Assembly (NCBI RefSeq): GCF_037975245.1
Contig: NC_092579.1
Coordinates: forward strand, 22,587,666-22,620,165
Source: Apostichopus japonicus
Lineage: Eukaryota; Echinodermata; Holothuroidea; Aspidochirotida; Stichopodidae
Direction of reading: 5' to 3'
Length of the DNA: 32,500 nt
Part shown: positions 11,556 through 22,867 of the stretch, one piece after another
Numbering within the stretch: the stretch's first letter is position 1
Layout: each line of letters begins with the position of its first letter
Translations under genes and position numbers: made by a program
The notes under the pieces: generated by a model
The model's input: the letters and a program-made list of their open reading frames with translations, nothing else
The model's database searches: none
What the model was told of the DNA's origin: nothing

Positions 11556-11800
11556 AGGTTAACCATTGCCGTTAAAGAAACAATCCTAAATGGACCTATA
11601 CTGAAGTTACTTTATGGGCCTGTTTTCGTCTTTCTTTTCATGCTTGGATGTTTAGAGTATATATGAATTCAACTACTGAAGGTCTTAAAATCACGAGTAT
11701 TCAAGGTAATAAAAGGCGTTTTATAAAGTACTGCATTAGAGAACAAAGAGGAAAATTCCACAGCTATAAAGCTTGTAGATGGATCGAGGGGTACTATGAG
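11556..11800. repeat. Dispersed repeat, copy 2 of 2
   Basis: This is the second copy of the repeat at 7394-7640 in the same orientation: AGGTTAACCATTG (11556), TTCATGCTTGGATGTT (11637), ACTACTGAAGGTCT (about 11672), ATTCAAGGT (about 11699) and GTAGATGGATCGAGGG (about 11776). The copies are too diverged to be a recent duplication. Confidence 0.6.
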
Positions 11801-11855
11801 GTATTTTCACCTCTTCTATAAACTCAAACTCCAGCTGATCAATATGTGTGCGTCA

Positions 11856-11968
<113 letters not shown>

Positions 11969-13010
11969 CGTATATGAACCTAGACTGTGCTACATGCATA
12001 GGGCCTTTAACATTTATGTACGGTTGTCTATTACATACGGTACTTTTCAAGAAGCTATAGCTTATATATCGCACGACAGATTGCCAATTTGAATACTGCT
12101 TCAGTAGATAGACTTTTGAAACATAGAGCAACAATGGGCTCAAGTATTATAATTGAAAATTAAATTGGAACGATTGCATAAAACTGACATTAATCTAGAA
12201 TTGATAGAAGTTGTCTTGAAACATAATGTTATTGTTTTCGCATTTATTTATTTATTTAATTTTTTTGGTAAACTACTGGAAAGTTGAACTAGCAAAAAGC
12301 ATTTTGAAAATATGGCTTTTCTAGTCCACCAAAATCTCACCAGTACTATTGGTCAACATATATTGCACATGGAATATTGAAACATTATATCAAAATTGTG
12401 GAACACAAATTTCTTCCTGTTTTAGACTGAGCAGTTAAAAAGCTCGCTTATTGCGTGCAGTACAAAATCTCTAATGACGTATATCTGTTAGTTAGACATA
12501 AGAGTACCGGTAGCTAATTATGCATAAATACTAGGCTACGTTGAATGCTTGATCGTAATACTCGACGCAAACTTACAATCAAAAGCAGGACAGAGAATGC
12601 AGTTTGACGAGGAGAAACCTATAAATTGAATTAGACTTGCCCTTTTATTTGATACAGATTGACAAATCCATCTAATTGACTTAATTTTCAATCAGTCTCA
12701 ATCAGAAAGGAATTTTAAAGACCGGTGTAAGAGGAGACCATTTTCTGGATAAATTCGCCAGTACACAAATGTGTATGCAGAATAAAACCATGAAGTGAAG
12801 TGTTTGGGTTTCTTATTTCCTGGTCAAGTAAGTCTATTATTTGGTTGTCAGGGGGGGGAGGGGGGGGGGGGGGGAAACGAAGTTTTGTAATTTCGTTTTT
12901 CATTTTTCAGTGAATTACCGTACTCTATCACAGTAAGCAAAATATTGTTACGTGATAATAAAGAGCTTTATTTACTCAAGGTGAGGTGTCTGCACTGCCA
13001 TTCTTACACA
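11969..13010. other. Intergenic DNA with a long poly-G run
   Basis: A poly-G run of about 24 bases with one A interruption lies at 12851-12874. No gene or transposon ends recognised. Confidence 0.6.
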
Positions 13011-13080
13011 CATATAAATATATATTTATATATATATATATATATACATATAAATATATATTTATATATATATATATATA
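13011..13080. repeat. (TA)n with duplicated ACATATAAATATATATTTATA block
   Basis: The block CATATAAATATATATTTATA occurs twice, about 37 bp apart, each followed by a TA run. Each block is itself palindromic around its centre. Confidence 0.8.
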
Positions 13081-13350
13081 TCTAAATATATCATATAGTA
13101 TATATGCTGTAATTTACAGCATGTTGTAACTCCAGGGTATATATATATATACACACACGGATACAAATGTCACCTTCAAGTCAGCCGACTTGACAGTCAG
13201 ATAGCTATACGGACAGCAATGTCGTCGAAGAAGAGTAAGTTTCTTATGAATATTTGATCAATGTTATGCCAAATTCTGTGACGACCCGAATGGGACGGAT
13301 GATGGTTGATAATTTCCCTAGGGAGTCTACATTGAAACACTGACACTGCA

Positions 13351-13352
<2 letters not shown>

Positions 13353-13424
<72 letters not shown>

Positions 13425-13455
13425 ATACATATATATACATATATATATATACACA
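13353..13455. repeat. (TA)n microsatellite with CATA interruptions
   Basis: TA runs separated by several CATA steps, ending in ACACACGCATATATA. Confidence 0.9.
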
Positions 13456-14099
13456 CGCATATATATTCGCTATGAACCATTTTCATCCACGCACGGCATT
13501 TTCATTACACAGACATGTAATAGCAGCTTAAAACCCCTTCTTTCTTCTTCTTCTTTTAATATGTTTTGTTGTATGTGTGTGTGAGTGTGACACTTTTCTT
13601 TCATTCTCTCTTAATGAGACTCTATTACTGTCTGTGTACTGAACCATTACGGATTTCCGTTTCGTCTTATTTTCAAGTACTCATCAACCGAGAGAGAAAG
13701 AGAGAGACAGGCGGGACCTCAACGTGGGAGAAATTAATGAATTTTAAAAGGTTGTTTCTCTGTCATTTAAATGATTAACTTCAATCATGCATGCATAACG
13801 TTTGCCCCACTTGGAGTGGATACATACGACACATTATAAGAAGGTGATCTATATTTAAGCACGTCATTATAGAACACTAGACACTTTAAGCCCGTCATCA
13901 TTCGTAATGTTAAATTTAATTATTAGTGAATGCATGTATGTGGATAGGTGTTATATGTCTGTGGTGATATTCTGAGAAATTTTCTTTCACGTTTATGCCC
14001 GGATTTATGTATAGAAAGTAATGTATCGGATGTGATATGACAGGTATATGAAAATTTGAGATTATTATAGATCAGCACATCAGAAAATTACACGTCATA
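13456..14099. other. Intergenic DNA, no gene seen
   Basis: Contains (TTC)n at about 13545 and a GA-rich patch (GAGAGAAAGAGAGAGA) at about 13691. No supported frame. Confidence 0.55.
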
Positions 14100-14104
14100 C
14101 ATTC

Positions 14105-14345
14105 AGCAGTCGCGCGGTGGCTGCGTCGTACTAAGTAAGGCAACGTTTGTTAAACTTGGGCTGCGTGAAACCCCTCGTGGGTGCGAGGCGGTACTCCAGT
14201 GGGTGCGAACGTAGCTATAAGCATAAATTAAAATTGCTAACGGAGTGCGAGTAGAGGCCAAGCTTAGGAAATATTTGACTGGTCTGGGGTTCGGTTCCTA
14301 ACTTCGCCTGATGAGTCCAAAAACAAGAAGGAAAAAAAAGCAGAA
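14105..14345 (+). repeat. Possible tRNA-like SINE segment, interrupted
   Basis: GCGCGGTGGCTGCGTCGTAC near 14112 resembles the box A region of tRNA-derived SINE heads, and GGTTCGGTTCC at 14289-14299 is one step from a pol III box B (GGTTCGANTCC). They are too far apart for a normal head. The sequence between, GTTAAACTTGGGCTGCGTGA and then GTGGGTGCGAGG and GTGGGTGCGAAC, looks like an inserted fragment of another repeat. An A-rich stretch follows at 14318-14340. Only the box B match and its position next to the ribozyme-like fold are good evidence. Confidence 0.35.
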
Positions 14346-14378
14346 AGGCGATTGAATAACACCGGTCGTGAAGTGGAA
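14295..14378 (+). ncRNA. Degenerate hammerhead-ribozyme-like fold
   Basis: The order of parts matches a hammerhead: stem I strand, CTGATGA (14308-14314), stem II region, GAAA (14331-14334), stem III region, GTC (14365-14367), stem I partner. Stem I pairs ACTTCGC (14301-14307) directly against GTGAAGT (14368-14374), seven pairs counting one G-U wobble, and then TTCC (14295-14298) against GGAA (14375-14378). The text GTCCAAAAACAAGAAGGAAA differs by a few changes from the widespread animal form GTCC-loop-GGACGAAAC, so stem II is weakened. Stem III is poor. I read it as a decayed ribozyme carried by a retroelement, probably no longer active. Confidence 0.45.
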
Positions 14379-15679
14379 TTTTCTGGTGTATCAAAATAGT
14401 TATGCTATTTCACAGAATATTGATATTGTAAGCCATTTCGTATATTTCATATTCTTCGTTCTTTATTGTAGTGCGCGTGCGCGCTACAATATTGACATTA
14501 CTAGCCAAGTGATCGATACCTATACATGACTGGACGTTGAAACTTAAAGTTTCATATAGTCTCTGTACATTTTGCAATTTTTAGAGGCTAGCTGCGCTCA
14601 CGAGCGCCCTAAATACGTAGGTATACATGACTATACTCCCTGGCTTTTTGTCCGCCCCCCCCCCAAAAAATAACACCATGAACAACCGAAAAGTTCTTCC
14701 GTAATACTGCTAGCAATTACTCACACAAACACATGCGCTACAAAACTGCGTATTTGCAGGCAAATGCAGTTCTAGTTTGCCTTTCCGTTCTGTTTTTTTG
14801 CAAACCCTTTTTCTATTGATCTTTCACAGAACCCAATGTTTGGCCAACTTACTGCCGCGTGTTGTTTCAGTGTTGTCCTCATAGCTCTTGACATGTCGGA
14901 GGCTGTTTTGTGGGTTTGCCTTCAAGATGTGCTTAATAATTGACAACGTAACTTGATATTAATATAGTTAAGTCTCTTCTGCCCAAAACTTATCACAGTA
15001 TGGTCTTTTATCCCGCTTTCGGCAAACGGAAGTTCAAAACGTGACATACATTTCCCAAAACCCTGATCAGATCTGCAAGAATGGGTCAGTCTGTTAGTAA
15101 GTTTGTCTGTCAGTACAGGCAGCAACATTTCCTCTCACATCTTCCTATTTAAAAAACAATATATTTTTTTTTAAAGCTTTCGAGTAAACTTTTTGAAGTG
15201 GTTTTCCTGTTTATCAATTTCTCGAAATCTTAACTCTTGCTGATCAAATACCGTCCTCTCGACTTATTTTCTCTTTACAGGCGGGAAGCGACGGTGCTTT
15301 ATTTGCTCAAGACGTAGAAAAATATTTCAATACTTTCGTTATTAAAGCCAGCCTATAGCCTATCGGGTATTCAAAACCGTCACTTAAAGCGACCCTTGAA
15401 GGATGATCATTGCACCGAAAGATTTTTCTCCCTTTTTTCAGTTTGCTTCTTTTTTCCCCAAATAAACCTGCTTTTCCCTTCGCAAGGACGTAGAGAACGG
15501 CATGTAATAAAGGTGAATGAACGAGCCTTGATGAGTAGCTCAAAAAATTTGAATATTCATTAATGACATCATCAAGTTTCTTGCACTTTTTATTCACAGA
15601 TCTAGGCCTTTTCTGTCGGCCGGCGACACACGTCACTTCCTGTGAAGTTTGCACCGCGTGACCTTTCTGGAGTGAGAAA
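14379..15679. other. Intergenic DNA, no supported gene
   Basis: The longest frame is 115 codons on the minus strand (15307-15654), of normal complexity but with no family resemblance and no splice support. About one such frame is expected by chance in this window. A short poly-C lies at 14656. Confidence 0.5.
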
Positions 15680-15780
15680 TAAAAGTTGTACTACTGTGTA
15701 GGAAGTGGACATCACGTGTGTGTGTGTGTGTGTATACATATATGAAAACGGATGAGTAGTAGGCCTGTATGCAAATTTCA
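15680..15780. repeat. Direct repeat, copy A, containing (GT)n
   Basis: Shared with 16744-16826 in the same orientation: AATAAAAG, then GAAGTGGACA, then TATATGAAAACGGATGA followed by TAGTAGGCCT and TATGCAAAT. This copy carries a (GT)n run at about 15714-15733, which is collapsed to TGTGTATG in the other. Confidence 0.7.
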
Positions 15781-15885
15781 GGTCTGACATTTCATTTCTG
15801 CCCGATGTACCTACTCCCGAAAGGGAGGGCACAGAATCCGCAGGGATAATCAAGGGTAATTTCGTTATCCATGATATCTGAAAAA

Positions 15886-16200
15886 TCTGCCTATAAGTCA
15901 GAGATCTGTAGTTTCGCTAGTATAAAAATCTGCCTAAGTCAGATAGTATTAACGGCTGTTTACCGAATGAGTCTGTCGAGGTCAGAACTCCTGGCTTTGT
16001 TTAATTTTCCTAGGGCTTATTTGCAATACTCAAATCAACTCTGTAGTGAGAAATCTGCCGAAGTCAGATAGGGTTACTGATGTTTTAAGAGCTTAATGAG
16101 CCTGCATAAGTTAGAGCTCCAAATACGTACAATTACAGATCTTTATAATCAAGCGCACACGTTAAGTTTGGGAACTTCCGAGCCTGCCAAAGTCAGGACT
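15886..16200. repeat. Decayed ~43-bp minisatellite, TCTGCC-AAGTCAGA motif
   Basis: Six related motifs start at 15886, 15929, 15972, 16054, 16101 and 16183: TCTGCCTATAAGTCAGA, TCTGCCTAAGTCAGA, TCTGTCGAGGTCAGAA, TCTGCCGAAGTCAGA, CCTGCATAAGTTAGA and CCTGCCAAAGTCAGGA. Spacings of 43, 43, 82, 47 and 82 are close to one or two periods of about 42, which fits a tandem array in which some copies have lost the motif. Confidence 0.65.
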
Positions 16201-16477
16201 CTATTATTTCTGTAGCATAGGCCGTGGAAATGTTATGCATATTATGACTATAGAAAACGCACTTACCAGTTAGGTTTCGTTTGGAGTTATTTCCTACTCT
16301 CATGAGCAGCGTGGTCGTGAAACTGACCACTTCTTTCTTTCTCTCTGTGATATTAACAGGGATTACGAAAGAATCGGATACGAATAGCATTATCATGACA
16401 ACAAACGACGTATTGTTTCCTTGCCCGATGGAATGAAGCAAAATACTACGGGTGCATAGCATTCAAATGCCAATGCT

Positions 16478-16616
16478 CCACGTTTATGGCAAGCCATTTG
16501 GGACAAACACCGCATAATATATCCTCGTATTAAATACGAATATATACGCGTATTAAATCAGACAATAACTTGCATGTCCTATAGCGTTTGTCCCACATGG
16601 CTTGCCATACACGTGT
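16478..16616. repeat. Inverted repeat with ~33-bp arms and ~70-bp loop
   Basis: TATGGCAAGCCATTTGGGAC with ACAAAC on the left (from 16485) is matched on the opposite strand by TATGGCAAGCCATGTGGGAC with AAACGC at 16585-16609, and ACGTTTATGG/ACGTGTATGG extends it outward. The loop holds a smaller palindrome, CGTATTAAATACG at about 16527. It may be a MITE or an old hairpin. No target duplication was found. Confidence 0.75.
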
Positions 16617-16743
16617 ACTGCCAGAAGGGAAAGGATTCTCTGAGACATCCGTCCTTTCACCTTCGAGATCCAACTGTACAATGAATGAAGCGATCAAACT
16701 GTTACTCCATGTAATACCGAAGTGTAGTATGATGTATGGTATA

Positions 16744-16826
16744 AATAAAAGATGAGTATGAAGTGGACAACTTGTGTATGTATATATGAAACGGATGATT
16801 AGTAGGCCTATATGCAAATCCGTTTT
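16744..16826. repeat. Direct repeat, copy B
   Basis: This is the second copy of 15680-15780: AATAAAAGATGAG, GAAGTGGACAAC, TATATGAAACGGATGATTAG and TAGGCCTATATGCAAAT. The two copies flank about 960 bp that includes the decayed minisatellite and the inverted repeat. Confidence 0.7.
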
Positions 16827-17083
16827 CACCACCACGGTCGGCATTCTTATGTTCTGTGCAAATGTGCAAATTATGCAAATGTAGACCTCTAGCCAAAACT
16901 TAGATCTAGTCGCTCGAGATTTTTGTCAATGCATAACTATTCGAGCAAAAAATTAGAGGCACACAAATTGACTAAACGTATATAAAATTAGCGTTGTCGT
17001 ATACCTAGCTTAGACCGTAATGAAGTATAAACCACATAATTTCTAATACCGAACAACGAGATGGTGTGGTGAGTTAGGAGAGT

Positions 17084-17105
17084 GGGTTTGGGGTGGGTGG
17101 GTGGG
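17084..17105 (+). other. Strong G-quadruplex motif in a G-rich patch
   Basis: GGGTTTGGGGTGGGTGGGTG continues with GG, giving five G runs of three or more separated by loops of one to three bases. That is the classical intramolecular quadruplex pattern. The surrounding 17060-17160 is strongly G/T biased on this strand. Confidence 0.75.
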
Positions 17106-17160
17106 TGAGTTGGTCAGGTCAGGTGGGAGGTTGGAAGAGGGTGGGTGAGGTGGGGTCTCC

Positions 17161-18087
17161 GTGTCTTCGTCTGTGGTTTGCTAGTTATTGTTTGTTTGTT
17201 TGTTTGTTTAATTTGTATTTCTTCTTCTTCTCTTTTGTCTTAAAGTAAATGTCATCAGACTCATGTGTAAGATACATCGTGCACTATAACGAGGGAAGAA
17301 TAAATTAATTCTGGTTTTTGCAGCTACGTCAATTCGAAATTCTTCACGCATGATTTATAATTGTCTAGCCATACTTACTTAAACTTTAATTACACTGAGA
17401 TGACTTTCCCAGTAGAATCCATCTCCGTTATACGATGATCGGCCAAACTAAGAAGGGTATGCTAGGTCTAGTTCCGCCCAATGTATACTTTTAGCAGATA
17501 GACAGACAGACACCCACACACACCCACACCCATACACGCGGACGTATAATTATCATAGACGTGTTAGTACTTTGATATCCACGTGATACAGAAGGTACAT
17601 ATATCGCTCACACTTATTCCATCTCACGTAGGGTTATCTTGGATGCTTCTAGCAATGTAATGTTAGTGCATATATACATTGCCATATTTACAAAACGCTA
17701 GTTTTACCGTTTAAAGGCTTTATTGTAAGCTTTGCTATGATTCCGCAACTGATTTGAAATGGTCGTCTGTACGAGTGTATACCTTGTCTACTATAGTGGT
17801 TACTATGGTGTATATCATTAACGGTAACGCCAGTGATTTGCCGCACTCGTCACTTTACCCTGCCCCCTTCACTACGATTGCACTTCCGCCTATCTACACC
17901 TAGTCTACATATTAGTAATTATTTTAGCAATGCACCCCACCACATTCACCCACTTCCGGGTCATCACCAACTTTCCTCTTCATATCCCCTCCTCCATTCT
18001 GAAACCTTTAAGAAAACACTGTGTGATCATACACCACCAAAATTACTCACAAAACTATCTCTATTCCGAGTGTATATGTTTAACCAA
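17161..18087. other. Intergenic DNA, no gene seen
   Basis: Contains (TTTG)n at about 17190 and a CA-rich run (ACACCCACACACACCCACAC) at about 17508. Overlapping Pro/Ser/His-rich frames at 17833-18286 come from C-rich DNA and run into the transposon that follows. Confidence 0.55.
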
Positions 18088-18095
18088 GCCACGAT

Positions 18096-18388
18096 CAGGC
18101 CCGGAGCCAGGCCGATGCGATTCGCGTACCCAACCACCTCCCCCAACGCCTCCTTTCAACCCCACAAAAGAGGAGTTTATTGGCACAACCTTGCTTTTAT
18201 ACCTAATTTTAGACCTAATTCATATCCTTAATTCTGCCTCAGGATGCACCATGTCACTTCTTAAATCTATTTTTTTCTGGGCGTAGACCCCCTCCCCTCC
18301 CACCGCCCCAGATCACCCATACATGGGAGTCCGTTTCAAAATACCACAAGAACACACCTATTTGTTTTAAATCCTAGACCCGCCCCTG
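18096..18388. mobile_element. Diverged hAT-like MITE, 293 bp
   Basis: The left end CAGGCCCGGAGCCAGG and the reverse complement of the right end, CAGGGGCGGGTCTAGG, agree at 12 of 16 bases. Flanking octamers GCCACGAT (18088-18095) and GTGAAGAT (18389-18396) agree at 5 of 8, as an old 8-bp duplication might. The interior is C-rich on this strand with no transposase. It is older and less certain than the two elements at 8456 and 9258. Confidence 0.5.
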
Positions 18389-18396
18389 GTGAAGAT

Positions 18397-20110
<1,714 letters not shown>

Positions 20111-20147
<37 letters not shown>
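20111..20147. repeat. (TA)n microsatellite left of ribozyme-like fold
   Basis: A pure TA run ending exactly where the GTTGATAC stem of the next feature begins. Confidence 0.9.
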
Positions 20148-20151
<4 letters not shown>

Positions 20152-20239
20152 ATACAACAGAGTTGTCTGAAGATCGCTATAACGCGTGAAACTCCGAGTA
20201 ACAACTACTAGTGTTCCACTAGTCTCATCTAGTATCAAC
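20148..20239 (+). ncRNA. Possible second hammerhead-like fold
   Basis: CTGAAGA (20167-20173, fits CUGANGA) is followed by CGC-TATAAC-GCG, a three-pair stem II, then GAAA at 20188-20191 and, after a hairpin ACTAGTG-TTC-CACTAGT, GTC at 20222-20224. An outer stem closes the whole: GTTGATAC (20148-20155) is the exact reverse complement of GTATCAAC (20232-20239). Weak points are U-U mismatches at the base of stems I and II, and a stem III of only three pairs before the inner hairpin. The order is right and the outer stem is perfect, but activity is doubtful. Confidence 0.3.
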
Positions 20240-20299
20240 ATATATTACGCTCTGTCCAATGGACATAGAGCACTCTGCGCCAAGATAGACGCCAACCTA

Positions 20300-20302
<3 letters not shown>

Positions 20303-20392
<90 letters not shown>

Positions 20393-20401
20393 CATATATA
20401 C

Positions 20402-20452
<51 letters not shown>
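20303..20452. repeat. (TA)n microsatellite with CATA and AAATA interruptions
   Basis: About 150 bp of TA with a few interruptions. A short TA run also lies at about 20479-20496. Confidence 0.95.
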
Positions 20453-20456
<4 letters not shown>

Positions 20457-20765
20457 TTTGTCGTTTACCTCCATTGCATATATATATATATATATAGGCT
20501 AAATAAGTCTAGCTACGACACTGGCTGTCCACTGACGGTCTAGCGATACATTTCAGTTGATTTGTATTTCAGAACTCTTATTCCTAAGGATACAAGGATC
20601 CGTTCGTATTTTGTGCTCACGGTCCGGTAAACCAAGTTCAATCACATATTGGATCGACCCCTGCGCTCATTGACACGTCGACCTGAAAAACTCAGGGTAA
20701 ACCCTGCCTAGACGCACTTGCATTCAGTGAACTCCACACGAGTTGCAACAATTTATGTATGACGA
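20453..20765. other. Spacer up to the CACTA-like element
   Basis: No gene or repeat recognised apart from a short TA run. Confidence 0.55.
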
Positions 20766-20780
20766 CACTGAAAAAATAAA

Positions 20781-21030
20781 CTAGTCAATATTGCCACGGA
20801 CTAACGTTAAATTAGTCTGTAACGTTAGTCAATGCACACGGACTAGCAAAAATCTTCGTTTCATCGCTGCTTCTTAGTTAGTTTACACTGACTAAGGAAA
20901 ATATAATCGCAGCTTAGTCGGTGGCGACGGACGAAGGTATTTTAACCCATGGACTAAGAACGATACGGACACCCGATTTACGCCATAATCGTAGCTTAGT
21001 CGGTGTCGACAGACTAATGTATTTTAACCC
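20781..21030. repeat. Left subterminal TTAGTC-motif array
   Basis: About eleven motifs of the type CGGACTAA, TTAGTCTGT, CTGACTAAG and CTTAGTCGGTG in both orientations. A larger block of about 80 bp is doubled: GCTTAGTCGGTGGCGACGGA at about 20909 and GCTTAGTCGGTGTCGACAGA at about 20994, each followed by TATTTTAACCCA. Confidence 0.8.
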
Positions 21031-22652
21031 AATTCGATTCACTTCAATTTGGAAACCGAGAGGCAACGGCAGCTTGCTGGGCTTGGCATAGTTTCATACG
21101 ATCACTCTAAGCAACTTTCAACCGTAAATCACCCAAGAAGGTCTTTAGAAGAATGGAGGTATTAACTGCATCATCGGCCTACCTGTTATTCCTTTAATTT
21201 GAAGGTAAAATTAAAGTTAATTGTTAGGCCACTGGCACTAGTACTGTATTATGGTTAGTGTAACGCTACCGTTGTCACGTTGGCGTTTCGCAATACACAA
21301 GTGCAATGACAGTGAGTAGCCTATAGGCTTCTACTGGGTACTGCAGTGCATTCTCAACACTAAAGTGTGCATCCTAAACACCAATTAACAATGTCTTATG
21401 TGTGTATTGGGCTAGATTGAACAGTGGCACATAATCTTCTTATTTATTCCCAAACAAATGCTGGAACTATAAGGCTCAATAGTTTATTTGAAGTCTACAC
21501 TCATTTGGTAAAGATTTCCTGTAATTTCCCATGTGAATCTAAATGGGTAGGCTTTGTGATATTGAATAAGCAAGGCTAGACCTTCAAACGTACAGTCACA
21601 GTAGGCTGAACAAATTATGTTGGCTAGTCAACGGTATTATATGTTGCGAGCAGTCAGGATGCACGCTTCAGTTCTATTTAACCTTTTCATTTATCATTTT
21701 TTAGTATTTAATTTCCGGTCACGCCCAGGAAACAATTGCGACATTCCTTCACGGTCGACTTGCTTACTGTAAGAAGTATTAACCGTTTTTTCTCAGGAAA
21801 GCTTGATAGTCTGAAGTTATTATAACATGTGCTTTTAGTATACTGCCAAAAGAGTAAGTTGTTGTATTTGTATTGATATTTTATGTAGAAGTAACGGAAA
21901 ATTGAGTATGTTTAGTTTGGTCTAATTGCACGTTTTTTTTTCTGTCCAATGTAGTGCAGGGTTCACTTGCGCGAATTCAAATTATTCTGTTTATGTATAT
22001 GTATATGCATCGATTCTTAGATTATGATGTTTTTTTGACATTTATTTGTAATTCAAGCATATCTGTTTAGTAGCAAAGTTTAAAGGTTAAGATTAATTAG
22101 TTTTCTCTTTTTGATCCTAGATTGAGTGAAACTCATTGGCGTAAATAATAGATCAGATGATACAGTTTAACGCAGTTGCTAAAACTCTGGGTATTTTCTA
22201 GTCTTCGCCGGTCCATTATATACTTTAGTACTACTAGTAGACTATATCAAAACGACCGAAGACAAACTTAGTGTAACAAAGTACTGATTCTCCTCTAGCC
22301 TAGGTCTAAACAGGCTTGTTATGTGAGCAAGCAAAATAACAACTAAAAACGATTAGGCCTATAAATAAGTTGGCTCAGTGCATTTCTGTTTCTAAAATTT
22401 TACATTTTTAAAGATCATAAAAACAAACAAAGATTTAGCCCATGTTTTATTATCTCTGTATTCTGGGCATTTGATTCTGGTTGCAATGGTGATGACACTC
22501 TCGTTCAAATTTTCAGCTTTATACAGTCTGCTTCAAACTTTGGGATTGTTTTTTGAGACTATAGTGGAAGCAAATCTCACATAACTTTGTGGTGACAACT
22601 TTATTTTATTTTTTTTTCAAATGATGAATACTTTGCTGTTTCTTTCTTCCAG
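21031..22652. other. Left interior of the element, no gene recognised
   Basis: AT-rich with no repeats matching the ends. A 15-codon frame at about 21153 (ATGGAGGTATTAACTGCATC) with a fair start context is too short to call. The final 30 bases form a pyrimidine-rich tract and acceptor for the next exon candidate. Confidence 0.45.
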
Positions 22653-22867
22653 CAGGAATTGGAAAGTCAAATATCTAAGTCAAGGGTGAGCTTTCCTGTG
22701 ATGTACGACACCAGTGTGGAGGCAACAACAGAAGAGGAGAACTGTGTAATATATGGCTTAAAGACATGTTTTAAGATGATATATTGGTACCCTTCGCAGA
22801 ACAAAAGAGTTTATCCAAGAGTCCAAAAAGCAAAGGAACAAGTACCATAGAGAAAAAAAATGGAAGA
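22653..22867 (+). pseudogene. Exon-like fragment of an unrecognised gene (internal exon)
   Basis: The left edge is a strong acceptor: TTTGCTGTTTCTTTCTTCCAG, and a tandem CAGCAG gives two possible sites three bases apart. The right edge is GGAAGA then GTGAGT, a good donor. From the acceptor the frame is open for about 60 codons (ELESQISKSRVSFPVMYD near its start, later KTCFKMIYWYPSQNK) and then hits TAG at 22848. A second frame, open from about 22770 (LVPFAEQKSLSKSPKSKG), reaches the donor with complete codons. This looks like one exon with a single frameshift. The Lys/Ser-rich end suggests a disordered or nuclear segment. I do not recognise the family, and there is no ATG, so an upstream exon would be required. 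Confidence 0.35.

Noticed and set aside
14289-14299. tRNA gene suggested by GGTTCGGTTCC
   Set aside because: No acceptor stem, anticodon arm or properly spaced box A. At most a SINE remnant.
15307-15654. 115-codon minus-strand frame of normal complexity
   Set aside because: At this base composition about one open run of this length is expected by chance in the window. No splice signals, family motif or neighbouring exons support it.
17833-18286. Two overlapping Pro/Ser/His-rich frames of 132 and 118 codons
   Set aside because: Both arise from C-rich DNA, overlap each other in different frames and extend into a MITE.
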